A DNA stretch of 64,000 nucleotides, taken from Hyalella azteca (taxonomy: Eukaryota > Arthropoda > Malacostraca > Amphipoda > Hyalellidae). Positions 9,330 to 19,909 of this stretch are shown here, one piece after another. The position numbers and the translations under genes were made by a program. The stretch spans positions 124,001 to 188,000 of the forward strand of contig NW_025930675.1 of the NCBI RefSeq assembly GCF_000764305.2, in the 5' to 3' direction. The notes under the pieces are model-generated. The model did not search any database. It was not told the DNA's origin and was given only the letters and a program-made list of their open reading frames with translations. How positions within the stretch are numbered: position 1 is the stretch's first letter; each line of letters opens with the position of its first letter.

Positions 9330-12290
9330 CTCACAAAGAAAGAGCCTATGAAGTTTTCCCAATTTCATCCTCCAATTGATGTTCAGAGTCAACTTTAAAT
9401 TGAAACACTGCCTATGAATTCGCCACTCCAAGTTCTGATAAAATCATTGCCGACTGTCTCATCAATTATTTTGCTACATTGCTCATGGCTTTCAAAGGTC
9501 CATTCATTATGTTATAAAGAATACATTTAATATGTTAGAGCGCATGACGCCACTCCATATGCTCAAGATAAACGCGTTATTACCCAGATTATATGGCTGA
9601 ACACAAGGCGCCTGATATACATACGTTGCACGCTCACGCGAAGAATTAAGGCAAGTCTGGCCCCAGCCTGGCTTTTAAGTATAAAACAATGCGAGGATAC
9701 GCCTAAATAATATCATTGGGTGATGAAACTCGATGCCGGGCGGTATATGGGACTTGCAAATAGATTACCATCAAGCGTAATCTATAGGTTACCCAAATAA
9801 ATAGATTAGCATCACGGGTAATCTATAGGTTACCATTAATATATGAATATTAATGGTATGGCTATATAACGTATGAACGGGTAATATGGCTATATGAACC
9901 GTGCGACGACTTCATCTCGATTTTTATGGAGCTTCAAATGGTTTATAGGGTTTTAGTGCATAATCACAGTGGCGTGATAGATGCGTTGAACAACCTTTAA
10001 CTGATTCAGCTGATTATATTTAGGCAATGAAAAGCAGAACGAAGTAATTAATGGTTCAATAGTGATATATACGATGGATAACAGGTATGATTAACAGTTT
10101 ATACAAGATGACTGATGACTTCAGAACGTAATACATCTCATCAACTTCTGTCTAAAAGGAAGTTGAATCATTACAAAGTGGCATAATTAATGCTAACTTA
10201 ACGATAAAATTTATTCAAACATAACGCATTCCTCGCGAAACACACGAAAACAAGGGACAAAGGGGAAAATTTAGATGAATACTTAACGCATTCATGAAGG
10301 TTGAATTCATCTCGTTCAGAACTGCATGTAATTATGTGCATAATCCCTCGTGCGGGCAGTCGCATACGAAGCGCATCCTATATAGCAAGCGCACAACAAC
10401 AACGAGACTGCGTGCATTTCATGAATGCTGAGGTGGCAGCGCAACTGCATGAAAACACTTCCTTAGGCCCAAGTGATTTGATCGCGATGCAGGCAAACAA
10501 CAGCTTGCACCGACCATTAATATAACTTCAGCGTTAAGCTTTCTATCTTCATTCAAATTACAATTATTTAAATTACACAACTACACAATTATACACATTA
10601 GAAAAACACATTAAAATCGATATTGAACAAACAGTTTCAATACTATTTGAACAACTTTTCGAGCCAAATTCAGAATTCACAGTTTTAGCGTAATACAAAC
10701 TGCATATATTTACTTTTCACTTGCCACCGGTGATTCGTCTGCGGCTCAGACATGGTAGCGTAGAGCGGGTGTTGGTGCATTTAATGGAGCAATGTTTTAC
10801 TTGGCGCCCTGGCATTGTTTAAGCCGTGCAATTTACATCGAGACCATTAAGTTAATTCAAAAATATGCAGCGACAAGCCGAGCTGGCCTGTTAAAGGGAA
10901 GAAATACGGCAGGCAATTTTGGCTCAGCTTGTTATGTAGATATCGAAGTAACGTGTAAATTATGAGGCACGAACTACGCTGGTTATGAAATGCTACAAAC
11001 TTCAGTTCAAACTTCTCGCAAAGATCGCAGCGAGGTCGAGAGTGCACTAAACCTGCCAGCAGTAGCAGGACATACAACAAATTTTCCATTAAAATGCAAG
11101 GGCTTAGGGAATTAATGGGCCGGAATAATAGGGAAGCTGTAAGTAATAGGGCGAGCAGGAAGCAGAGATAGGGAAAAAGTAATGACGTGGAAACACGAGC
11201 ACGAGGGGACATGTGAAACACGCGTGCACCACTGCAGCTCAGCCGTATATACTCCTGGACAAGAATTATTCCTGAGGCAAATGTGGCATGAACATGAATT
11301 TGTCACGACTGAACTGAGGATAATGCAGCGTCCAAATTGTTACCTGTAGGAATATTAACAGTGAGGGTAAATAAAACAATTGACACGCCCAAAGACTTGC
11401 TAAAATACAATCGGTACGTATTCCCGTAGGTGGCATGCACAAATTTAACTATTATAAAGTATCAAATGCAAATCTAATCTATCTATGCATGCATTATGCG
11501 GCATCGATATATTCCGAACGTAGCTCAAAAAAAATTTTTCAATATGCAAAAAGTATAGGAATATCGTGGAGAATAATTTAGATCAAGTCAAGTCAGTTAC
11601 GAAGCTCATCGATATTTTTGAGTTATAAACAAGAAGACGTCATTTAATATGCACATGCATCCGCCTAACGCGTAAGACCAAATTATACACTCGTTTTCAC
11701 AAATGCAGTACGCGTTCGGAGTCAAATGTACAGCAGTCATGTATATATCTGGTAAATAAAATAGAACCGCTAAAATAATTTCCGTAAACACTAATTACAT
11801 ATTTTAAGATTGAGAAAATGAATCTATTTGATGAACATCCCCCCTCGTGCTATTGAAGCAACTGCTGTTAGCAGAGCGCATAATGTCGTCAGGAGAAGCG
11901 CTGTGAAAAATAAAACATTTTATAGCATTAAATACGCGCGTGACAGGGGAATCGTTCGCACATGTAATAAAAAGGAGATGTCATTTTATCACAAATTGCT
12001 ATATGATAGAAATTATCATCAATAATACGATAAGGCAATATAATGTACATGCATACATTTTCTACGATATACTTTTAATGGTGGTCAATGGGAATCACTA
12101 CCTAAAGTAAACAATTGTCAAAACAGCTCTTGACCAGAACATTCAGTAGGTAAGAGGAATGTGTGCATCTATCGTTGAACGTTGTAAACAGTGTGTATTT
12201 ATAATAACTCTCACCATTTAGCACCCATTCGATTCCTATCCATCGTATTTTTTTGAATTTCATTCCTAGGTTTCATTGGCAATCGTACCG
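9330..12290. other. Intronic AT-rich DNA with one strong hairpin
   Basis: A perfect hairpin with 12-bp arms (taccattaatat / atattaatggta, loop atga) lies at 9831-9858. It is next to repeated taatctataggttacc motifs at 9776-9834. Nothing else is supported. Confidence 0.5.
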
Positions 12291-12299
12291 GCCACAATT

Positions 12300-12960
12300 T
12301 CAGTAGGTATCCTACGAAATTCACAGCCCCGTTCCATTTCATTAGTATCCTGCCACATTCTGGTTACCGTTTCACATTAATCGTATCCTGGCACATTCTC
12401 TCCCCCGTTTCACGGCAGTCGTATCCTGGAACATTCTCTCCCCCGTTTCACGGCAGTCGTATCCTGGAACATTCTGTACCCCGTTTCACGGCAGTCGTAT
12501 CATGTCACATTCTGTCCCCCATTTCACGGCAGTCGTATCCTGCCACATTCTGTCACCCGTTTCACGGCAGTCGCATCCTGCCACATTTTGTCATCCGTTT
12601 CACGGCAGTCGTATAATATCACATTCTGTCCCCCGTTTCACGGCAATCGTATCATGTCACATTCTGTCCACCGTTTCACGGCAGTCGTATCATGTCACAT
12701 TCTGTCCCCCGTTTCACGGCAGTCGTATCCTGCCACATTCTGTCACCCGTTTCAAGTCAATCGAATCCTGTAACATTCATTCCCCCGGGTTCACGTCAAA
12801 CGTCTCCAGTCACCTTCACTCCCAATTTCATGTTAAAATAATCCTGCAACATTCTGTCCAGTTTCACGTCATTCGTACCCTAGCAGTAACATTCACGGCT
12901 ACGTTTCACGTCAATGGTATCCTCACACATTCAGCCCCAGGTTTTATGTTAATTAGAGCA
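12300..12960. repeat. 38-bp minisatellite, at least 11 copies
   Basis: The phrase gtttcacggcagtcgtatcc, followed by a tgccacattctgt-type half, recurs every 38 bases from about 12369 to 12760 and decays toward 12960. The 162-codon plus-strand open frame across it repeats every 38 residues (114 bases) and is a product of the array. Confidence 0.93.
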
Positions 12961-13393
12961 GAAGAGGCGGCACATAAAGCCCATAGCTAAAATTTCATGC
13001 AGTGGCGCTCGGCAGTGTCGTAAAGTTTGCCATGCGAGCGGCAATAAAGACGATGTCGCCTCGTGGCCATGAAAAGACTCGCTGATTTACTGAGGCTGGA
13101 CGTCATCGCAACGACGCATGTGGACCAAAAATCAGCCCGTATATATGCTACTGGATGAGAAGAACTCAAAGATTTCTTTCTATTCTAATTTGCGTGCAAG
13201 ATATGCTAATGATACGAACAAAAATAGGAAGCAATAACAGAATTCTTTACCAAAAAGTTAACGGTAAATCTGAACGAATTTGAAAATATTGAAAATATAA
13301 TGATTATTCAGGTTCAGAGGAGAATTCTTTGATTTAAAGCCCCGATATGGTAAAGTCCGTTAAAAAAATATCAGTAAGAACATTTTTCTGACG

Positions 13394-13625
13394 GCGTGCA
13401 CTGAAGGCTGTGCAGTGTGGAGGGTCTGGCGTGCACTGAGAGCTGTGCAGTGGAGGGTCTGGCGTGCACTGAGGGCTGTGCAGTGGAGGGTCTGGCGTGC
13501 ACTGAGGGCTGTGCAGTGGAGGGTCTGGCGTGCATTGAGGGCTGTGCAGTGGAGGGTCTGGCGTGCACTGAGGGCTGTGCAGTGGAGGGTCTGGCGTGCA
13601 CTGAGGGCTGTGCAGTGGAGGGTCT
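13394..13625. repeat. 33-bp minisatellite, 7 copies
   Basis: The unit reads ggcgtgcactgagggctgtg followed by cagtggagggtct. Copies are nearly identical, which suggests recent or ongoing turnover. The 33-base period keeps frames open on both strands and explains the repetitive open frames here. Confidence 0.95.
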
Positions 13626-14164
13626 ACCACCTATGATGGTGACAATGATGAGTCACCGTCACCAGGGTTCGGTATAAAGGAGTTCCGTCAACAGGAAGCA
13701 AGCGTCATTCATTGACGCAAATTCTATGTTACGTTCAGCCAGATTGTCACAGACACAAAAATATAGTCGCTTGATGTTTAAACAATATTCAGGTTTATAA
13801 TACCTCATTACTCCGACTGCCAGTTTGTTAACAGCACAAAAAAATGAATCATGTTCATTTATCATATGGCGTAGTGATGAATGGAAATAATTTATTGTAT
13901 TGAAAATATTCTTAATGATACATTTTTCAGCCTCTCTGGGTAACTTTTGATATCGCAGTTCTCGTATATGAAATACGTTCAGTGAACTCAAGGCGTTCAT
14001 CGTCAATAAAATTTACTGGACAGGCGAGCGAGATGGACAAGATTTGACTGGGTGCGAGCCATTAACACAAAACGAAACTAAGGAGGTTAAAAAATTGAAA
14101 GAATTTGTGTCGTCACCCTCGTCACCAAAGACGATTATTAGCGTTTCCATCAAGTGTATCTAGC

Positions 14165-14590
14165 CAAAGCTTCAACATCAGCTGAATGTATTAAGCAGGA
14201 GCTTCACCGTGAAGCGTATTAAGCATCAGCTTCAGAAAGAGGTGTATCATGCAGGAGCTTCACAATGAAATTCATTTAGCAGAACATGCACCATGAAATG
14301 TATTGAGCATCAATTTCACCATCAGGTGGATAAGAAGGAGCTTCACCGTGAAGTGTATTTGGCAAAAGCTTCACCATCAATTGTAGGCATAATCAAGACT
14401 GATAGTTTCACCATCAGGCGGATAACGAAGGAGCTTCACCGTGAAGTGTATTTGGCAAAAGCTTCACCATGAATTACATACATAATTAAGACTGATAGTC
14501 TCACAATCAGGTGGATAAAGAACCGTGATTTGTATTAAGCAAAAGCTTCACAATGAATTGTAGGCATAATTAAGACTGATGAAGCTCTGA
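14165..14590. repeat. Degenerate repeat with gcttcac motifs, about 92-bp unit
   Basis: The motif agcttcacc(a/g)tgaa recurs about every 35-50 bases. Between 14318 and 14580 a higher-order unit of about 92 bases (caccatcaggtggataa ... gactgatagt) repeats about three times. The core cttcac-c-gtgaag is nearly self-complementary. Confidence 0.75.
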
Positions 14591-14599
14591 AGGAAACGA

Positions 14600-16420
14600 T
14601 GGATGTAGCGAGTGTACTAAGCATAGATTAGTCACACATGTTCCTCTGACACTGAAACGTTAATGCCAGGGTTTGTCAGTTACAGCAAATGCCGAGTCAT
14701 GAACGCATGCCACGGCGGCTGCCCTCGCGCCCAATCTTTTACGCATTAAAGTGCGCCGTTGAATGGATGAAAGGTTGGCCCCTCATTGTGCGTCTATTAT
14801 TTTTAATAGGGTCAGCTGGCATATGTGCTATATGGCGCAGCATTTTATTCACATAGCTGCGTCCTGGCGTGCCACTTACTGTAGGGATACTTTTATGGCC
14901 ACGAATAATATTAAATGCTCAACTAAAAAATTACTTTTAGTTAGTGAAAAATCATGTAAAATTATTTTGTCAACAAGTTTTTAGAAACGAGCTTTCTTTG
15001 TACCACTGTTCCTTCAACTACCAATTCGAGTCATTTTTTATTTCTTTTTGTTTTGATTAACATAATTCGAGATTTATTAAGCTGCGCATATCAATGCATT
15101 CATACACGCGCGTTCGTTCATCCATACCAAGTAGTGCGTTGGTAGAGTCGATAATGCTGTACTTGTAAGGTTAGCTTCCGCGGTGAAAAATGAGGAAAAG
15201 TGAATTACTTACAGCATCCTGAGGCTCAATGGGAATAAAAAAAAAGATAATTTCTATAACAATGATTTACGTCAGCGATTAGCTGGGATTCCATGAATCA
15301 ATTAAAATTTTTCAAAATTTGTTAAGGCTACAATTGACTTACAAATCAAGATTTAGAAACTTTTATATGAAACAGAAGGGTTTAGAATCAGAAATTTACA
15401 GCGCAGTTATTCAACTTTTGTTTCTTAAACGATGTGAAATAATTCGATAAAAATGGTTTGAGGAAGCACAATTTCAGGGATATATTCTAGAGCTGCGTTT
15501 ACGAGTACCGATGGATCAAAGGCATACAAACATTCTTTTTGCAATGTTACATAAAATTAAAAACCCAGAAACAATCTACGCAGCTGAAACATCAAACGAG
15601 ATTCCATGAACCCAATGTAGCAGCCCGCGTTCTCGGCATTCAGATCGGCATAAGAATTTCATAAGGCAAGCAGCATGGAAAACAAAGGAGCTTCGGAATA
15701 TTTTCCAGGACAAAATAATAAGTCAAAGTTCTAGTCTCGCAATTGGTAGCCAAGATACCGACAATGGTATGACTTGTCAAAGATTCGTAAGGAAGTCTTG
15801 GGGGGTCATTTTACAACATTTCTCTTTAACTTGGCTGTTTGTTTGTTTGTCTGCTTAAATCTTATACCGTAATCAATATAAAATATATATATTTATATAT
15901 TTTATTATTTTGAACATTAAAAAATAAATTCATTGTACATTAGTAACATCGGAGACACTGGTCTCTTTAAAAGTGTTGTCTTTAAAAAGTAATTTTTAAA
16001 AGCATATTATTATTCCGTTGACGTCACAATAAAATGTTACGCGTGATATCAATTATTTTTTATTAGTTTTTGTTCTTTTGATATTTGATTTCAGTATGAG
16101 CGTTAAGCAATTCCTGTACAATTTTTATCGTTCTTTGCAAACTTCTTCATAATTGTGAATTGTTCCTCATTGACAAGCAAAACTAAGACGTATAAGATTT
16201 TTCGAATGCGTTTATAAAAAGTAATAATTACGGCATCAAAACTAGGACAGCTGGAATCTAAATTCAAAATTAACTTTTATAGTTCCTACGAAAATAGTTG
16301 TGAACCAACACAACACGTTATATGCAGCACTGTAAATACAATGCAAAATAAGTTTATATGAACAGTTCAAATGAATGCGCACCGCACGTCCAAATGAGCA
16401 TGTAACGACTACTTGTACGC
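14600..16420. other. Intronic AT-rich DNA
   Basis: No gene is seen. A weak tRNA-like fragment at about 15130-15182 is described separately. Confidence 0.5.
15130..15182 (+). other. Possible tRNA-derived SINE fragment
   Basis: The stretch has an A-box-like gcgttggtagag, a loop-like cttgtaag and a degraded B-box-like ggttagcttcc, in the order and spacing of a tRNA. Neither arm pairs fully, so this is not a functional tRNA. It could be the head of an old SINE or a chance match. Confidence 0.25.
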
Positions 16421-16427
16421 ACGAGGA

Positions 16428-16545
16428 AGGAATAGGCGTTCCGTGCACACGGAGCATATGGAGGAATAGGCGTTTCGTGTACACGGAGCATATGGAGGAA
16501 TAGGCGTTCCGTGTACACGGAGCATAGGCAGGAATAGGGGTTTCG
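16428..16545. repeat. 34-bp tandem repeat, about 3.3 copies
   Basis: Units opening ggaataggcgttccgtgtac and ending acggagcatatgga repeat from 16428. The last copy is divergent and truncated (ggaataggggtttcgtgcag). Confidence 0.9.
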
Positions 16546-16649
16546 TGCAGAAGTTAATCAAGGCGGTAGCCAACGAACTGGTCCGAGGGTCGAGTCCTCG
16601 TGACCAGGGCTGTAATTGAGGGCCAAATTACAGGCGGGATGTTCTGTCC

Positions 16650-17940
16650 TCAACAGGATAATGAGGGTTCATCGTCTGCTCTGTCCACATGAAAAGAAGA
16701 TGTCTTCGTCGCATACCCTCGGCCGTGAAACTTGAGACAAATATCGTTATTAAAGAAACATGTTTGGATATCGTGCCAAAGAATGAGATTTCTCTACCAA
16801 TTGTGGGCTTGAAACAGAAATTTGAGTTTTGGAAAGCGTCACTTGTGACATAGGCTTTAAGACGTAAATGTATATCAATATATAAGATCTGAATTAGTTC
16901 AACGTGTAATCCATGATCCACGAGGTAGCAATGAAGTTCGTTGCTATTGAAAGTGATTTCTAAAAATCGAAAGAAATATATACGTGCGGTATTTAAGTGT
17001 CGTAATTTAAGCTCTTCTCATGTATTTAATAATGCAGGATTTAAATCGAAAATAACTTAGGATAAAATAGAATAATATATTTTTTATTAGGCGAAAAACA
17101 GCTTGTGTTACTCGTAATTATAAATAATTGAAGCGCATCGCACTCGAAACGGCAAAGATTATCGAAAATATTAATAGATCAATAGACTCAATTTCAAGAA
17201 CATGTTCCAACAAATTATCAACAGGGGACTTGAAAAAAAAATTGTGCAGGAATACTTGAATTATTAATCACAATAATTACGTCGAGTTATTTGTGGTGAT
17301 GCACTCAATTAGGCGACAACAAATGCACTCAATTAGGCGACTCTAATTACAACGAAATTTGAACATGAAGCGTTCACAACTCAACAATTAAGGCTTCGCC
17401 ATTAACGGCGTCAAAATGAGAGCACAAAATTTATCTATTAAATAGGAAGAGTATTTCTGCAGTTCGAACACGATTCAGCGATTCATTTAAATGCATTCGG
17501 AGCAGAGCGAACATTAATCGAGTTTGAAAAGGTTTCGATGATTGGCCGATGATATTAAAGGGAACTTAGCTATGTATGTACGTCATGCAACAAAGGTTTT
17601 TTTTCTTTAACTGTGAACAATAATACGACTAATTTAGTAACATTTTCTGGATTAGTGCATTATATTATATGTTTTACCCTAATGTTCATTTGAATTTAAC
17701 TCTTAATAAGCTTCAGAAGGATATTTGGATTAACAGTGCTCGAAATAAGCACAAATCAACTGGTTTTCGAAAAGAGCATGTATCAACAATAGTGCTGCAT
17801 TGATCCCTAACAAACTATTACTATAGAAAGGATCAATAATGAAATAGTGCTAGAAAGGATCACGGATCAACCAGTGCTAGCACGGGTCACGGATCAATTA
17901 ATACCATCAAGGCTCAACTAGTCCTTAGTATACTTAGCAA
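16650..17940. other. Intronic AT-rich DNA with short local repeats
   Basis: A 23-27-base direct repeat around atgcactcaattaggcgac lies at 17299-17342. Variants of cacggatcaa(c/t) with agtgctag recur at 17820-17905. No gene is seen. Confidence 0.5.
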
Positions 17941-19650
17941 ATGTTTCGGACGAAGCAGTCACAGGTCACGATGGATCGCCGCCTCTGACTATCGCTCATC
18001 CGCCCTCATTTGGGCCACCTGATGCACGATGCTGTTGCTTGCTTCTCGTCGCTGTTAGGGTACAGGGGCGGACGATCAGGGATTGTGCTCAGGAATACGT
18101 CAAGTCGTCTCTTGAAAGTCTCCTTAGCAGTGTAAACACATCCTCTCTTAGATCCTTTGGTAGGACGTTAAATAGCCTCGGCCCAGCCGCGGAAAGAGAT
18201 TCTTACGGCAGGGATTGAAATCTGACCGCGGATCTGTTACGTAGTGGGGGAATCCCGCACAATCTCCTCTTTTCCGGTTACGGTATGTTTCAATTCTGAA
18301 GGTCACGCTTTCAAAGTTTGGTGCCCTTCCGGTTATCATTTTCTATTTGTACAGAATGACATACATCTCCCGTTTGCAGTGAGTACAGATCCAGGCGCAC
18401 CAACATCCCCCTGGTAGCTTCCACACTGCGCCGAGTGTGAACGGGGTCCAGAGCAGGCAGCAGTATTCAAGGAGAGGTATCACAAGGGCTCTATATAGAC
18501 GGTGATCATCGGTTCCGCTTCTCTTCTTCTGAACGTCCGCCAGATCCACCCCATCTGCGGTTATTGCCGCTATGTAATCACCAGACTTGAACTGAGTATT
18601 CATCAACACTCCTAGATCGCGAACGAGTGGCTTCTCTCCGATTTCCGAGCCGTCGGGTGTCAAGTAGCGGCGCTCCATGCCAGCTCTTCCGCTACCTCTG
18701 TATATTAGAACCTCAAACTTGGTCCCCTTGAACTGCATGTTTTCACTTGTGCCCAGTAAAATATTGAAGAGAGGTCTTCTCACAACTTCTCGCACTTTAT
18801 CCTATCCGCAATAGTCATTAGTATCCTGGTGTCATTCGCGAATGACGATGCAGAGGCGTGGTACACTGCCACTTCTATATGTCGGCGATGTGGATGAAAA
18901 AGAGTACAGGGCAAGGTACCGTTCCCTGTGATACTCTACTCTTTACCCTGCATGGCCTCGCTCGATCTTATAGTCAACGACAGCTTCTAGTCTTTCGGTT
19001 ATGAAGTTGTAAATACAAGCCAACAAGTCACCTCCGACCTCCAGTGGTCTTAATTTTCTGATGAGCAACACTACATGGTCAACTCAAACAATTTCGCAAA
19101 GTCAAAATACACCACGTCCATCCCGGCCCCCTCCTCCAGCATGGCCTGGATTTTGAGGTGATGCTCCAGTAACTGAAACAAGCAGGAACGATTTCGACTA
19201 AAACCGTGTTGCCTTCTGTTGAAAAGGTCAGACTCCTCCATGTACTGCACCAACCTTCTGGCAAAAACCTTCTCAAATACCTTGATTACATGTGATGTTA
19301 ATGTAACCGGCAGGTAATTTGGGGGTTTGTCTCTCTTCGTTCCTTTGTAGATTGGGGTTATTAGCCCAAATTTTAGGTAACCACGAACGTTTCCCTCTCT
19401 TAATGAGGTTTTCCAGAGCAAAGTCAGAGGGACCGTTAGTGAGCCGACACATATTTTCAGTAACACTGCACAAACTGCAGTGACCCCATCTGGCCCAGGA
19501 GCCGAATAAGTCTATAATTCTTGGATACTCCTCTCTAGATCTGGTGTTTCAAACTCAATGTTCATCATCTCCCGCCCCCTTGCAGTTCTTGAAGGACTCC
19601 AATTTCGTTCTAATGTCTCGAGTATCGGGGGTTGCTGAATACTTTGTCAA
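17940..19650 (-). mobile_element. Decayed non-LTR retrotransposon (LINE), reverse transcriptase and C-terminus
   Basis: Successive minus-strand readings, joined by frameshifts and stops, give the blocks of a LINE ORF2 in order. GPDGVTAV and LKFGLITPIYKGTKRD come first, then YLPVTLTSHVIKVFEKVFAR, QHGFSRNRSCLFQLLEHHLK and DVVYFDFAK (motif A, frameshifted just after). Next come VSQGTVPCPVLFFIHIADI at about 18.92 kb and SSFANDTRILMTIADR at about 18.82 kb. In the last block the catalytic FADD motif has become FAND. The C-terminal part follows with PLVRDLGVLMNTQFK, LYRALVIPLLEYCCLLWTPF and FKRRLDVFLSTIPDRPPLYP. The order and wording fit the jockey/CR1-like group. No endonuclease domain is seen, so the copy is 5'-truncated, and it has at least three frameshifts and several stops. 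It is inactive. It lies about 110 bases downstream of a robo donor and in the same orientation as robo. Confidence 0.9.
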
Positions 19651-19762
19651 CCTTTGTTCCTAGCAGTTCGCACATGCCCTGGTCATAGTGCTACAGAGGA
19701 CCTCGCATCAACTATTACTAACAAAGATCACACATTGAACATGGTACATGATGTGTACTCAC

Positions 19763-19901
19763 TGGAGTGGCTTGGCGTTCTTGTACCATGAGATGCGAGG
19801 CTCGGGTTTGCCGTCTGCCTGACAGTTGAGGGTGGCAGGCTCCCCGCGTCGCACCAGAACGTCCGCCGGGTGCTCCACGATGCTGGGCGAGCGGTACTGG
19901 C
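19763..19901 (-). CDS. robo: Roundabout (Robo) receptor, exon for the first half of Ig1
   Basis: This exon encodes the amino-terminal half of the Slit-binding first Ig domain of Robo. It has 139 bases, a strong acceptor (ttggtgtgttgcag) and a GTGAGT donor, and enters in phase 1 and leaves in phase 2. The reading is [20 protein letters not shown], then [20 protein letters not shown], then NAKPL(Q). It includes the first Ig cysteine (TLNC), the core tryptophan (ISWYK) and the Robo-diagnostic EHPADVLV...EPATLNC...GKPEP pattern. The mature protein of insect Robo also starts near the QYxSP motif, so the preceding exon should carry the signal peptide. Base composition is GC-rich against AT-rich flanks, as expected for coding sequence. 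The partner exon lies 13.1 kb downstream at 6535-6695. An Ig protein outside the Robo family is unlikely given the contiguous match. Confidence 0.93.
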
Positions 19902-19909
19902 CTGCAACA

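Larger units (their letters stand above)
6696..19762 (-). other. robo: Robo intron splitting Ig1, about 13.1 kb
   Basis: The intron has a GTGAGT donor at 19757-19762 and a CAG acceptor at 6696-6698, and the phases on both sides agree. The sequence between holds minisatellites, a sense-oriented LINE remnant and two tRNA-like fragments. No other exon was recognised in it. Confidence 0.85.

Noticed and set aside
12502..12990. 162-codon plus-strand open frame
   Set aside because: It lies wholly in the 38-bp minisatellite and its peptide pattern cycles with the array.
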